Positions 8,729-17,372 of a DNA stretch of 64,000 nt are shown here, piece after piece. A model generated the notes under the pieces. It was not told the origin of the DNA. It did not search any database and saw only the letters and a program-made list of their open reading frames with translations. The DNA lies in assembly GCF_028291745.1 (NCBI RefSeq), contig NZ_JAQGNQ010000058.1, forward strand, positions 1-64,000. The letters are read 5' to 3'. The DNA is from Ramlibacter sp. Lineage in GTDB: Bacteria > Pseudomonadota > Gammaproteobacteria > Burkholderiales > Burkholderiaceae_C. The translations under genes were made by a program, and so were the position numbers. The stretch's first letter is position 1. Each line of letters starts with the position of its first letter.

Positions 8729-10966
8729 TCAGTCGATGTTCACAGTCCGCAGACGCAGTGAATTGACGATGACGCTGACGGAGGACAGCGCCATGGCCGC
8801 CGCCGCTACAACGGGCGACAACAGCAGTCCGAAGGACGGGTAGAGGACGCCAGCGGCAAGTGCCAGACCTACCGTGTTAAACGCGAACGAGAACAGAAGA
8901 TTCAGCTTTATGTTCTTCATCGTTGCGCGAGAGAGCTTGCGCGCTCGCACAATGCCCATCAGGTCGCCGTGCAGCAACGTGACGCTCGCCGCTTCGATGG
9001 CGATGTCCGAGCCGCCCGAGACCGAAATGCTTGCCGGCGAGGCCTCGCTCAGGGAAACGGAATCGTTGACACCGTCACCGGCAAAAGCGGGTTTGTGCCC
9101 TTCAGCCTTCAGTTTGCGAATCACCTCCGCCTTCTGTTCAGGCCTGACTTCGGCGACGACCTCAGTGATGCCCAGTTGATGCGCGACCGCCGCGGCCGTT
9201 GTCTGGCTGTCACCGGTCAGCATCATGAGGCGAAGGCCTTCTCCCTGCAGCGCCTTGATGGCCGCTGCAGTCGTTGGCTTGACTGGGTCTGCGATGGCCA
9301 CAAACCCGGCGAGCTTGCCTCCAATGCCAACGTAGATGACCGTCGCGGCGTTCGCTCGCTGCGCTTCGGCCAGGACGTTCAGCGCTGAAGTGTCGATGCC
9401 GTGTTCTTCCAAGAACCTGGCGTTACCGGAGACGATGACAGCCCCCTGTACGCGACCCACTACTCCTCGGCCAACCGGAGAGTCGAAATCCTCGACCGGG
9501 GCCAGTTCCAGCTTGCGTTCCAACGCGGAGTTCATGATTGCGAGCGCCAGGGGATGCTCACTGGCGCGCTCCACACTCGCCAGCTTCTGCAGAACGTCCT
9601 CGGCGCTGAAGCCGGGTGCTGGCTTGATATCAACGACCTTGGGCTTGCCCTCGGTGAGGGTTCCGGTCTTGTCCAGAACGACGATGTCGACCTTCTCCAG
9701 AGCCTCCAGAGACTCAGCGTCGCGTATGAGGATGCCCCTCTGAGCTGCGCGCCCGACGCCCACCATGATGGACATCGGCGTCGCCAATCCCAGTGCACAA
9801 GGGCATGCAATGATCAGGACGGCCACGGCTGCCGTGAGCGCATAGGAGAACCTCGGGCTCGGTCCCCAGAACATCCACGTTGCAAAGGTGAGCACAGCGA
9901 TAAGGACAACGGCCGGAACGAACCAGCCAGCGACCTGGTCCGCCAGGCGCTGGATGGGCGCGCGGCTACGCTGGGCCGCGGCCACCATATGCACGATTTG
10001 CGAGAGCAGCGTATCCGCGCCAACCTTCTCGGCACGCATGACGAAGCTGCCGGTTTGGTTGACGGTGCCGGCCGTCACCTTGGAGCCAGGTGCTTTGGCG
10101 ACGGGAATGGGCTCGCCGGTGACCAACGACTCGTCGACGTTGGCCTTGCCTTCCATGACGAGACCGTCAACAGCAATCTTCTCCCCAGGCCGCACGCGCA
10201 GCATGTCACCAGTTTGGATAGCATCCACCTGCACGGTGTCGTCGGCCCCATCCGGGTTCACACGGACCGCTGTCTTGGGTGCCAGCTCCATGAGTCCCTT
10301 GATGGCGCCCGAAGTCTTTTCACGAGCTCGGAGCTCGAGGACCTGGCCAAGGAGCACCAGCACGGTGATAACGGCGGCCGCCTCGAAGTACGCTGGAACC
10401 GCGCCGTCTGCGGTACGAAGTTCGGCCGGGAACATTCCCGGCAGCAGGGTGGCCACGATGCTGTAGCCCCAGGCCGCTCCCGTGCCGAGCGCGATGAGGG
10501 TGAACATGTTCAGGTTCCGCGTCTTCAGAGACACGGCGGCGCGAACGAAGAACGGCCACCCGGCCCAGAGAACCACTGGTGTGGTCAGCAGCAACTGGAC
10601 CCAATTCGAGGTCTGTGCATCCAGGACGTGCATGTTGAAGAAGTGGCTGCCCATCTCCAGCACGAACACCGGCAGCGTAAGTACCAGGCCAATCGAAAAG
10701 CGCCGGCTCATCTCCCGTAGTTCGGGACTGTCACCGGGGTCTGTGGTCGCAATCACCGGCTCCAGGGCCATGCCGCAGATAGGACAGTTGCCTGGCTCCA
10801 TCTGACGGACCTGCGGATGCATGGGGCAGGTGTATTCGACGTCCTTGTTGCCCTTGACCAGAGCGGCCGGAGGCGTGGCGGGACCAACATGAGGGTGGTG
10901 ATGCCGCGCGTGGCCGTCATCATGATGTTCGTCATGGTGGTCGTGAACTGGGGTAGGTTGAGCCAT
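8729..10966 (-). CDS. copA: Cu(I)-translocating P1B-type ATPase with N-terminal heavy-metal-binding domain
   Basis: A 745-residue copper-exporting P-type ATPase. It starts with a His-rich stretch (residues 8-26), then a heavy-metal-binding domain with YTCPMHP and CPICGM (residues 45-66) in place of the usual CxxC HMA domain. Next come the TGEP actuator motif (~283), the CPC membrane site (388-390), DKTGT with phosphorylated Asp432, the SEHPLA motif and GDGVND. The last membrane segment has [15 protein letters not shown], the Cu(I)-type signature; segment 7 has FN where YN is usual. The hinge after GDGVND ([18 protein letters not shown]) departs from the common APAL and GTGTD. A CueR-type promoter lies directly upstream. 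Confidence 0.95.
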   Translation of the reverse strand: MAQPTPVHDHHDEHHDDGHARHHHPHVGPATPPAALVKGNKDVEYTCPMHPQVRQMEPGNCPICGMALEPVIATTDPGDSPELREMSRRFSIGLVLTLPVFVLEMGSHFFNMHVLDAQTSNWVQLLLTTPVVLWAGWPFFVRAAVSLKTRNLNMFTLIALGTGAAWGYSIVATLLPGMFPAELRTADGAVPAYFEAAAVITVLVLLGQVLELRAREKTSGAIKGLMELAPKTAVRVNPDGADDTVQVDAIQTGDMLRVRPGEKIAVDGLVMEGKANVDESLVTGEPIPVAKAPGSKVTAGTVNQTGSFVMRAEKVGADTLLSQIVHMVAAAQRSRAPIQRLADQVAGWFVPAVVLIAVLTFATWMFWGPSPRFSYALTAAVAVLIIACPCALGLATPMSIMVGVGRAAQRGILIRDAESLEALEKVDIVVLDKTGTLTEGKPKVVDIKPAPGFSAEDVLQKLASVERASEHPLALAIMNSALERKLELAPVEDFDSPVGRGVVGRVQGAVIVSGNARFLEEHGIDTSALNVLAEAQRANAATVIYVGIGGKLAGFVAIADPVKPTTAAAIKALQGEGLRLMMLTGDSQTTAAAVAHQLGITEVVAEVRPEQKAEVIRKLKAEGHKPAFAGDGVNDSVSLSEASPASISVSGGSDIAIEAASVTLLHGDLMGIVRARKLSRATMKNIKLNLLFSFAFNTVGLALAAGVLYPSFGLLLSPVVAAAAMALSSVSVIVNSLRLRTVNID

Positions 10967-11001
10967 GTTGTCTCCTAGGGCGGGTCGGCACGCAGAACAT
11001 C

Positions 11002-11029
11002 TTCAACCCTCCCATGATGGGAGGGTCAA
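11002..11029 (-). promoter_or_regulatory. CueR/MerR-type promoter of the Cu(I) ATPase gene
   Basis: On the minus strand a -35 TTGACC (11029-11024) is followed by a 19-base spacer containing the near-perfect palindrome CCTCCCATNATGGGAGG, then a weak -10 GAAGAT. A long 19-base spacer with a centred dyad is the hallmark of MerR-family activated promoters, and this dyad resembles CueR boxes. The P-type ATPase ATG is about 36 bases downstream. No merR or cueR gene lies in the window, so the regulator must be encoded elsewhere. Confidence 0.75.
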
Positions 11030-11075
11030 CCGCCCTGGGCCCAATCCCCCGTTTCAGCAAGGTTGCAGCCGCAAC

Positions 11076-11106
11076 TTGACCTTCCCATGGGGGGAAGCCT
11101 CAACAT
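11076..11106 (+). promoter_or_regulatory. CueR/MerR-type promoter of the copper operon
   Basis: On the plus strand a -35 TTGACC (11076-11081) is followed by a 19-base spacer that holds the dyad CTTCCC-atggg-GGGAAG (11081-11097) and a -10-like CAACAT (11101-11106). It is arranged back-to-back with the ATPase promoter, 47 bases away, and points into the plus-strand copper genes. Spacing and dyad match copper-responsive CueR promoters. About 150 bases of leader separate it from the first start codon at 11261. Confidence 0.75.
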
Positions 11107-11260
11107 GCAGGATGCGTGTTCAAAAATCAGTGGTGGCGGACAAAGGTGGTGGCTACAGGGAACTGTTGGTGGCGAGGCAAGTCTCTCGACCGGCTGCATG
11201 CGTTCTCGGCTGTGATATGGCTGGGGTTGCGGCCAACACCCCCGTGCTAGCATTGAATCA

Positions 11261-11698
11261 GTGAAAACCCTTCGCGTCTGGCTTGTCATCCTGCTGGTTT
11301 TGCTGCTTCCGGTCCGGGGCGCAGTCGCCGCAGGCATGCTGTGCGAGTTGGATGCGCATTTAGGCGGTTCTGGCTTGGCGACTGCCCATGAACACGTCCA
11401 CGTGCACGACCATGCTGGACATCACGCCGCTGGTCGGCATGAACACACAGTTCACGCTCACGATAGCTCGTCAGACCAGCTGGCCAGCGCGGAGACCACT
11501 GCTGACCACAGCAACGCTAGTTCTGGAGCGGACTCGTGCGGCCTGTGCACGGGGTGCTGTTCGGCCACTGCAATCGTCAGCAGTGTGCCGGTCGTGGTGC
11601 CTCCCAAGGCGCTGAATTCCGTCTCCTTTCCTCCCTTTGCCGCCGCCGCCCCGAGCTTCATCTCGGGCGGACCCGAGCGGCCTCCACGAACCGTCTGA
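11261..11698 (+). CDS. His/Cys-rich exported protein, CopL/DUF2946-like
   Basis: A 145-residue exported protein: signal peptide in the first ~24 residues, then a His-rich segment (HEHVHVHDHAGHH, RHEHTVHAH), then a Cys cluster CGLCTGCCSA, and a Pro-rich C-terminus ending SGGPERPPRT. This layout matches small DUF2946/CopL-like proteins found at the head of copper operons. Binding of copper is inferred from the His and Cys clusters. The start is a GTG with no clear ribosome binding site. It lies downstream of the CueR-type promoter. Confidence 0.7.
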   Translation: MKTLRVWLVILLVLLLPVRGAVAAGMLCELDAHLGGSGLATAHEHVHVHDHAGHHAAGRHEHTVHAHDSSSDQLASAETTADHSNASSGADSCGLCTGCCSATAIVSSVPVVVPPKALNSVSFPPFAAAAPSFISGGPERPPRTV

Positions 11699-11796
11699 CC
11701 CATTGAGGCCTCCGCGCGAGGCCTGATGGCGCTCGTGCGTCCACACGCGCGGGCATCCGTCGACCGAGGGGTCGACAGCTCAGATGACTTCGAGAA

Positions 11797-12144
11797 ATGA
11801 AACAGAACACCCTTTGGGTGGCAGCGGCCTTGGCGCTGTGCCTTCCCATACTGGCGCAGGCGCAAAGCGACCCTGCAGACAGCAAATCGCCTGCAGTTGC
11901 ACCTCGGTTCGAGTCCGCCTTCGCGGATTACAAGCCGTGGAAGGACGTCTCCGCGGGTGACTGGCGAGCGGCCAACGAGGCAGTTGGCCCGGGCGCGACC
12001 GCTGCGGCTCAAGGCGGTCACGGCCCCCCGGCTGCAGTTGCTGCACCCGCCGCAGCCCAAAAAACGGCTCCTGCGGCCGCGGCGTCCAGCCATGAAGGGC
12101 ACGACATGCACGACATGGACCACATGCAAGGCGGCCAGAAATGA
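11797..12144 (+). CDS. Small exported protein with Met/His-rich tail, copper operon
   Basis: A 115-residue protein with a signal peptide (LWVAAALALCLPILAQAQ), a short conserved-looking core (FADYKPWKDVSAGDWRAANE), an Ala/Pro linker and a tail HEGHDMHDMDHMQ that could bind Cu(I). Its stop overlaps the start of the TolC-type gene by four bases (ATGA), so the two are translationally coupled. Proteins like this often precede CusC-type channels in Burkholderiales copper loci. No enzymatic function is apparent. Confidence 0.75.
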   Translation: MKQNTLWVAAALALCLPILAQAQSDPADSKSPAVAPRFESAFADYKPWKDVSAGDWRAANEAVGPGATAAAQGGHGPPAAVAAPAAAQKTAPAAAASSHEGHDMHDMDHMQGGQK

Positions 12145-13541
12145 TGCGCCTCATTGCTGTCGTCGCGTCCGTTGTGGTCCTTGCCGGCTGCGCCTCGTTC
12201 TCTCCTGATGGCGGGATGGACAAAGTCTCTGAGCTCACGAAGGAGCGCACCGGCCAATCCGTCGCTGTGCGGCGGTCGCAGTCCGATGCCGAGGGCGCGC
12301 GTGCCCACGTGACCGAACTGCTGAACGGGCCGCTCACGGCGGACTCCGCCGTCGAAGTTGCTCTCTTGAACAGCCGTGGCCTGCAGGCACAACTGGGCGA
12401 GCTGGGTGTCGCCGAGTCCGAGCTGGTGCGCGCCGGCCGTCTTCGCAATCCCTCCTTCAGCTTCGGTCGCCTGGCGGGCTCCGCGGTGGTGGAAATCGAC
12501 CGCGCGGTCATGTTTGACGTATTGGGCCTGCTGACGATGCCCGTGACCAGGCAGGTGGAGCAGCGCCGGTTTGAGCAGGCTCAGTACCAAGCGGCCTCTG
12601 ACACTGTGGGCTTGGCGGCCGACGTTCGTCGGGCGTTTTTCGAGGCGGTCGCATCGCAGCAACTGGTGACCTACTTCAAGCAGGTCAAAGACACCGCTGA
12701 TGCGTCCAATGAGCTGGCACGCCGCATGGTCCAGGCGGGCAACTTCCCCAAGCTGACGCAGATGCGTGAACAGGCGTTCTACGCCGACTCCACTGCGCAA
12801 CTCGCGCGCGGGCAACACCAGGCGACCGCCGCCCGGGAGCGACTCACGCGGCTGCTCGGCCTCTTCGGGGACCAAGTGCAGTTCCAGCTACCGGGCCGCC
12901 TGCCGGACCTGCCGAAGCAGCCTGCGGAGCCGCAGAACGCCGAACAGACGGCCATGGAAAAGCGCCTGGACGTGTTGATGGCCAAGCGTTCCACTGAGGC
13001 GACCGCGCGCGCACTGGGGCTGACCAAGGCGACGCGCCTGGTGAACGTCCTGCAGCTTGGGTACCAGGACAAGAGCCAGACCGGCACCCCGAGGGAGAAC
13101 GGGTACGGAATCGAGATCGAGCTGCCACTGTTCGACTTCGGCTCGAGCCGCGCGGCGCGCGCGGAAGCCATCTACATGCAGGCAGTCAATCGCACCGCGC
13201 AAGTGGCGGTGAACGCGCGCTCCGAGGTGCGCGAGTCGTACTCCGCTTACCGCACCGCATTCGACTTGGCCAGGCACTACCGCGACGAGGTCGTTCCCCT
13301 GCGCAAGCGAATCTCGGACGAGAACCTGCTTCGCTTCAACGGAATGCTCATCGGGCCGTTCGAGCTGCTTGCTGACTCGCGCGAGCAGGTGACCAGCGTC
13401 ACCGGCTACGTCGAGGCACTCCGCGACTACTGGGTAGCGGAAACGAACCTGCAGACGGCGATTTTCGGCCGCTCGCCTGGTCCCGGCGGGAGTCCAACAC
13501 CTTCATCCTTCAGCGCGACGGCGGCAGCTGAGAGTCACTGA
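12141..13541 (+). CDS. TolC/CusC-family outer-membrane efflux lipoprotein
   Basis: A 466-residue outer-membrane channel of the TolC superfamily. It has a lipoprotein signal with LAGCAS lipobox (Cys17) and two outer-membrane-efflux repeats (about 60-260 and 275-440), including long amphipathic helices and the strand motif YGIEIELPLFDFGSSRAARAEA. It should form the periplasm-spanning exit duct of an RND-type or similar pump. No membrane-fusion or RND partner is encoded next to it in this window, so it may work with the periplasmic copper proteins or with a pump elsewhere. It starts within the stop of the upstream gene and is followed by the multicopper oxidase after 11 bases. Confidence 0.88.
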   Translation: MMRLIAVVASVVVLAGCASFSPDGGMDKVSELTKERTGQSVAVRRSQSDAEGARAHVTELLNGPLTADSAVEVALLNSRGLQAQLGELGVAESELVRAGRLRNPSFSFGRLAGSAVVEIDRAVMFDVLGLLTMPVTRQVEQRRFEQAQYQAASDTVGLAADVRRAFFEAVASQQLVTYFKQVKDTADASNELARRMVQAGNFPKLTQMREQAFYADSTAQLARGQHQATAARERLTRLLGLFGDQVQFQLPGRLPDLPKQPAEPQNAEQTAMEKRLDVLMAKRSTEATARALGLTKATRLVNVLQLGYQDKSQTGTPRENGYGIEIELPLFDFGSSRAARAEAIYMQAVNRTAQVAVNARSEVRESYSAYRTAFDLARHYRDEVVPLRKRISDENLLRFNGMLIGPFELLADSREQVTSVTGYVEALRDYWVAETNLQTAIFGRSPGPGGSPTPSSFSATAAAESH

Positions 13542-13552
13542 AAACGGAACCA

Positions 13553-14935
13553 ATGAACAACAACCGCAGAAGCTTTATGCGAACTGCCGGCGCCACTGTG
13601 CTCGGCGCAGCTGCCGTCAGTCGGGTCGCAGCAGCCTCGCTTCCTGAGGCGGTCATCCAGACCTCGCCCCAGATGCAGCCGCCCGTCGCACCGACGACAG
13701 GCCGGCCCTACAACCCCGTCGTCACCCTGAACGGATGGTCCTTGCCCTGGCGCATGAACGATGGCGTCAAGGAGTTCCACATCGTCGCCGAGCCGGTGGT
13801 GCGCGAAATCGCACCTGGAATGAAGGCGAACCTGTGGGGCTATAACGGCTCCAGCCCCGGGCCGACCATCGAAGCGGTGGAGGGCGACCGAGTCCGCCTG
13901 TTCGTGACCAACAAGCTGCCGGAGGAAACCAGCATCCACTGGCACGGAATCCTGTTGCCGTCCGGCATGGACGGGGTCACAGGTCTTTCGCAACCGCCAA
14001 TCAAGCCGGGGAAGACCTTCGTCTACGAGTTCGTCCTGCAGCGGTCCGGGACCTTCATGTACCACCCGCACGCCGACGAAATGACGCAGATGGCGATGGG
14101 GATGATGGGCATGTTCATCGTGCACCCGAAGGACCCGCGCCAGTACAAGGTCGACCGCGACTTCGTATTCCTCTTGAACGCGTACGACATCGACCCAGGC
14201 AGCTTCACCCCGAAGGTGAACACCATGCTCGATTTCAATCTGTGGACCATCAACAGCCGCGCCTTTCCTGGCGTGGACCCGCTGGTCGCAAGAACGGGCG
14301 ACCGAGTGCGCATCCGCATCGGCAATCTGACCATGACGAATCACCCCATCCACATGCACGGGCCGCACTTCGAGGTGGTGGGAACCGACGGCGGCTGGGT
14401 TCCGAAGGGCGCACGCTGGCCTGAGGTGACCACCGATGTGGCCGTGGGGCAGATGCGCGCTATCGAATTCGACGCCCTTGCCGGCGACTGGGCGCTGCAC
14501 TGCCACAAGTCGCACCACACCATGAATGCCATGGGCCATCAGGTGCCGACTTTCATCGGCGTGGACCAGCGTGGGATTGCCGACAAGGTGAGAGCGCTCA
14601 TCCCGGACTACATGGTGATGGGCGAAAAGGGCATGGCCGAGATGGGAGAGATGGAGATGCCCATTCCGGACAACACGCTGCCGATGATGACGGGCACCGG
14701 CCCCTTCGGCGCCATTGGCATGGGCGGCATGTTTACCGTAGTAAAAGTGCGCGACGACGTTCAGCCAGGTGTCTACAAGGACCCGGGTTGGTACAAGCAC
14801 CCCGCCCAGACCGTCGCGTACGAATACACCGGCGAACTCGCCGCACCGGCGCGTGTCTCCGCTCCGAAGGCCGACAGCCAGACGCTACAGGTCCGCAAGC
14901 CTGGCGCCACTTCTTCCGGCCACGAAGGCCACTGA
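13553..14935 (+). CDS. Multicopper oxidase (CopA/CueO-like), Tat-exported
   Basis: A 460-residue periplasmic multicopper oxidase that oxidises Cu(I) to Cu(II). A Tat signal (NRRSFMRTAGA) starts the protein. Copper-ligand motifs are HWHG (129-132), HPHADE (171-176), the C-terminal HPIHMHG and the HCHKSHHTMNAMGH block, giving the usual type 1 and trinuclear sites. Met-rich stretches near the C-terminus (MAEMGEMEMPIPDN, GMGGMF) could bind extra Cu(I). It lies between the TolC-type channel and the CusF-like gene. This gene is often called copA too, a name I keep here for the ATPase. Confidence 0.92.
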   Translation: MNNNRRSFMRTAGATVLGAAAVSRVAAASLPEAVIQTSPQMQPPVAPTTGRPYNPVVTLNGWSLPWRMNDGVKEFHIVAEPVVREIAPGMKANLWGYNGSSPGPTIEAVEGDRVRLFVTNKLPEETSIHWHGILLPSGMDGVTGLSQPPIKPGKTFVYEFVLQRSGTFMYHPHADEMTQMAMGMMGMFIVHPKDPRQYKVDRDFVFLLNAYDIDPGSFTPKVNTMLDFNLWTINSRAFPGVDPLVARTGDRVRIRIGNLTMTNHPIHMHGPHFEVVGTDGGWVPKGARWPEVTTDVAVGQMRAIEFDALAGDWALHCHKSHHTMNAMGHQVPTFIGVDQRGIADKVRALIPDYMVMGEKGMAEMGEMEMPIPDNTLPMMTGTGPFGAIGMGGMFTVVKVRDDVQPGVYKDPGWYKHPAQTVAYEYTGELAAPARVSAPKADSQTLQVRKPGATSSGHEGH

Positions 14936-14976
14936 TTCACCATTCCAGCATCCCAAGTAGTTCAAAGGAATTCCAC

Positions 14977-15306
14977 ATGAAACCGAACCACATCTTTGCC
15001 GCGGCGCTCATCGCATTCTCGGCCGGCGCCTTCGCTCAGAGCACCGCCGCACAGCCTTCGCACGCAGCAGGAGCCGCCGCATCCGCGATGACGTCGGGCG
15101 AGGTCCGCAAGGTCGACAATGCCGCCGGAAAAATCACCATTCGGCACGAGGAGCTCAAGAATCTCCATATGCCGGCGATGACCATGGCCTTCCGCGCGGC
15201 CGACCCGAAGTTCCTTGACCAGGTCAAGGAAGGCGACAAGGTGAACTTTGTCGCAGAGCGAGTGAATGGCGAACTCACTGTCACCAAAATCGAAGCGGCC
15301 AACTGA
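14977..15306 (+). CDS. CusF-like periplasmic copper-binding protein
   Basis: A 109-residue exported protein with a CusF_Ec domain (residues ~38-108). The signal peptide ends near AFAQ. The metal-site loop reads NLHMPAMTMAF, with Met68 and Met70 matching CusF Met47 and Met49. The position of the CusF Cu(I)-stacking Trp is Met65 here, preceded by His64. The start at 14977 has AAAGGA upstream (ttcaaaggaattccac). It follows the oxidase by 41 bases and should shuttle periplasmic Cu(I). Confidence 0.85.
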   Translation: MKPNHIFAAALIAFSAGAFAQSTAAQPSHAAGAAASAMTSGEVRKVDNAAGKITIRHEELKNLHMPAMTMAFRAADPKFLDQVKEGDKVNFVAERVNGELTVTKIEAAN

Positions 15307-15380
15307 GGCCCCTGCCGTCCTCCAACCGTGGGACAAGGGCCTCGAGTTACCAACATTCAGCAATTTTTCCGTCAACGCCC

Positions 15381-15737
15381 ATGATGTACATCGTTCGACT
15401 TTCCTTATTTGTTCTTGCGTTCGGCGCGGCCTCGAGCGTCTTTGCGCATGCCAGGTTGCAGACCTCCGACCCTCAGAACGGGGCCAACGTTGCCGCGCCA
15501 TCTTCCATCACGTTGCACTACAACGAACCCGTCGAGGCTGCAATGAGCAACGTCAAACTGTTCGGGCCGGACAATGCGGCGGTCGAGACTGGAAGTCCGG
15601 CGACGCGTGAAAGCGACGACACGACGCTTGTGACAACCCTTCCCAAGCTCTCGGCTGGCGCGTATCGGCTGGAGTGGTCAACGATGGGGCATGACGGCCA
15701 CCACACGAAGGGCGAACTGCGCTTCACGGTGAAGTGA
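15381..15737 (+). CDS. copC: CopC periplasmic copper-binding protein
   Basis: A 118-residue CopC-domain protein. After the signal peptide (cleavage VFA-HARLQ) the mature N-terminus would be His, the classic Cu(II) ligand of CopC, followed by the S-DP-NG segment. The C-terminal MGHDGHHTKGELRFTV motif supplies the other ligands (Asp and His). No Met-rich Cu(I) loop is visible, so it is probably a Cu(II)-only type. An alternative ATG lies one codon later. Its stop overlaps the copD start (TGATG), so copC and copD are coupled. Confidence 0.9.
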   Translation: MMYIVRLSLFVLAFGAASSVFAHARLQTSDPQNGANVAAPSSITLHYNEPVEAAMSNVKLFGPDNAAVETGSPATRESDDTTLVTTLPKLSAGAYRLEWSTMGHDGHHTKGELRFTVK

Positions 15738-16672
15738 TGCTTCAAGGCGCGCTCAGCTACGTTCAGCGGCTCGACGTCGCGCTTATTTACGTGGGGTTTG
15801 CGCTCGTGCTCGGGTCCCTTGCATCCGCCAAGTGGCTATCGGGTGCGACGTCGATGTGGAGCGACTTGGTCGCGAGCCAGTCGCTGCAATTCCGTCGGCT
15901 CGGGCTCGCCTTGAGCGTCGCCGCCCTCGGGTTCTCCGTTTGGCTTGAGGCCGCCGTGATGGCGGAAGTGCCCCTTACGCAAGCCGGGCCCACCGTGCTG
16001 AAGCTGGCACGCAATACGCAGTTCGGCCACGTGGCAGCTACGGGGTTTGCAGCGTGGGTGCTTGCCCTGGCATTCGGCTGGGCACCTGCGCGTCTTACTG
16101 CAGCCCGTTCAGTGATGTTGGTCCTGGCCGTTGCCACTGCATTCTGGAGCCGAAGCGCCAACTCTCATGCAGGGGCGAAGAACGGACTCTGGAGCCTGGC
16201 TGCGTGTGTGGACTGGATTCACCTTGTAGCTGCGTGTTTGTGGGTCGGGATGGTCTTGTTGGCAGCCCGTCTCAAGCTTCCCTCGGAAGCCGCCACGGCT
16301 CAAGAGCGCGCAGAGGCCACCCTGTGGGTCGGCTCGCTGAGTTCGCTGGCGACCGTCTCGTTGGCCGCGGTGGTGCTGGCCGGCGTCTTCAACGTGTGGC
16401 ATGCCGTTGGAGATTGGAACTTGTTGCTCGGGTCCGTGTACGGCAAAGCGCTGCTAGTCAAGCTGCTGTTGGTTGCAGTTGCGGCCGCGCTCGGTGGTTA
16501 CAACAGGTTCCGAGTACTTCCGGGCGTCTTTGAACTCCTGCGCCAGCCTGGAACGAACTCGCGGGATTGGAAGCGCACGCTGGTTCGGGTGCTCCGCATC
16601 GAGGCGGTGGTGCTACTGCTTGTGTTGGTTGCGGCAAGCATTCTTGGTGGCAGTGAACCGCTTGACGCATAG
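15737..16672 (+). CDS. copD: CopD copper-resistance membrane protein
   Basis: A 311-residue inner-membrane protein with about eight hydrophobic segments and a CopD domain in the C-terminal half (GVFNVWHAVGDW, then YGKALLVKLLLVAVAAALGGYNRFRVLP). His residues lie in or near membrane segments (NSHAGAK, DWIHLVAA). CopD partners CopC in moving copper across the inner membrane. The ATG at 15737 overlaps the copC stop. It is the last gene of the plus-strand copper operon; a minus-strand gene ends 102 bases downstream. Confidence 0.9.
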   Translation: MLQGALSYVQRLDVALIYVGFALVLGSLASAKWLSGATSMWSDLVASQSLQFRRLGLALSVAALGFSVWLEAAVMAEVPLTQAGPTVLKLARNTQFGHVAATGFAAWVLALAFGWAPARLTAARSVMLVLAVATAFWSRSANSHAGAKNGLWSLAACVDWIHLVAACLWVGMVLLAARLKLPSEAATAQERAEATLWVGSLSSLATVSLAAVVLAGVFNVWHAVGDWNLLLGSVYGKALLVKLLLVAVAAALGGYNRFRVLPGVFELLRQPGTNSRDWKRTLVRVLRIEAVVLLLVLVAASILGGSEPLDA

Positions 16673-16773
16673 GCGCGCCCAGTTGCTCCTGCAGGCGTAG
16701 CGCGGGTGAACATCCGGGAGGGCCCGCTCATGTTCGCAGCGATAACTGCCACTGCCGAAAGTCTTGCGCCTGC

Positions 16774-17292
16774 TTACGGCTTGACCATCGCGCCGTGCTT
16801 CGAGTGCTCGTGGCCGGCCATCGCGTCGGAGCCGTGGTCAGTCAGCTGAGCGTCAAACCATCTGTGCAGCGCTGAAACCAGCTTGGGGTCAGGTGTCCGG
16901 AACGTCAATTCGGCCCCGCCAGCCACTTCCTGATAGCCAATGGAAATCTCGCCGGGCTTGCTTGCCTTGAGGTCTGCCAGTCCGGGCATCTCGTTGCCAT
17001 GAATATGCGACGGACCTGAAAAATCACCGCGCAGAAACTCGGCCCGGATATTGTGAAGATGCTCGCGCACCATTCGCACTTGCGCGGCGTCTGAAGCAAC
17101 CTTGGCCACCACACGTTGGGTTCCGCCCGCCTTGGTCTTCGTAAAGACGTGCGTGGTGGCCTTGAGGCTGAACGGCATCACATCTGCGCCCCGTTTGGAG
17201 ACCTCCGCCTGACGAGAGACGTCGTCAGCGTGCGAAGCTATCGGCCAGGCGAGCAGGGTGAGAAGCGTCAGTTGGACCAGGTACTTAGTCAT
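16774..17292 (-). CDS. Exported hypothetical protein with His-rich C-terminus
   Basis: A 172-residue exported protein (signal peptide MTKYLVQLTLLTLLAWPIASHA). The mature part has conserved-looking blocks VMPFSLKATTHVFTKT, VREHLHNIRAEFLRGDFS and GPSHIHGNEMPGL, and ends in AGHEHSKHGAMVKP, which may bind metal. I do not recognise a named domain. The ATG at 17292 is preferred because the longer frame would enter the FNR-like palindrome upstream. It is the downstream neighbour of the Crp/Fnr gene on the same strand but has its own promoter region. Confidence 0.65.
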   Translation of the reverse strand: MTKYLVQLTLLTLLAWPIASHADDVSRQAEVSKRGADVMPFSLKATTHVFTKTKAGGTQRVVAKVASDAAQVRMVREHLHNIRAEFLRGDFSGPSHIHGNEMPGLADLKASKPGEISIGYQEVAGGAELTFRTPDPKLVSALHRWFDAQLTDHGSDAMAGHEHSKHGAMVKP

Positions 17293-17343
17293 ATGAGCAT
17301 GTCGTTGGGGAGGCCGCATCCTCAACGGAACGCGCCACATTGC

Positions 17344-17361
17344 ATATGATTTGAATCATAT
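17344..17361. promoter_or_regulatory. FNR/Anr-like palindromic operator
   Basis: A perfect 18-base palindrome ATATGATTTGAATCATAT whose core TGAT-n4-ATCA matches the FNR/Anr/Dnr recognition pattern. It is centred about 60 bases upstream of the 17292 start codon, so a class II promoter with a start site about 41 bases from the centre would fit. A Crp/Fnr-family regulator gene ends 12 bases away, making it a candidate for binding here. Binding itself is inference. Confidence 0.6.
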
Positions 17362-17372
17362 CGACGTCCCCG

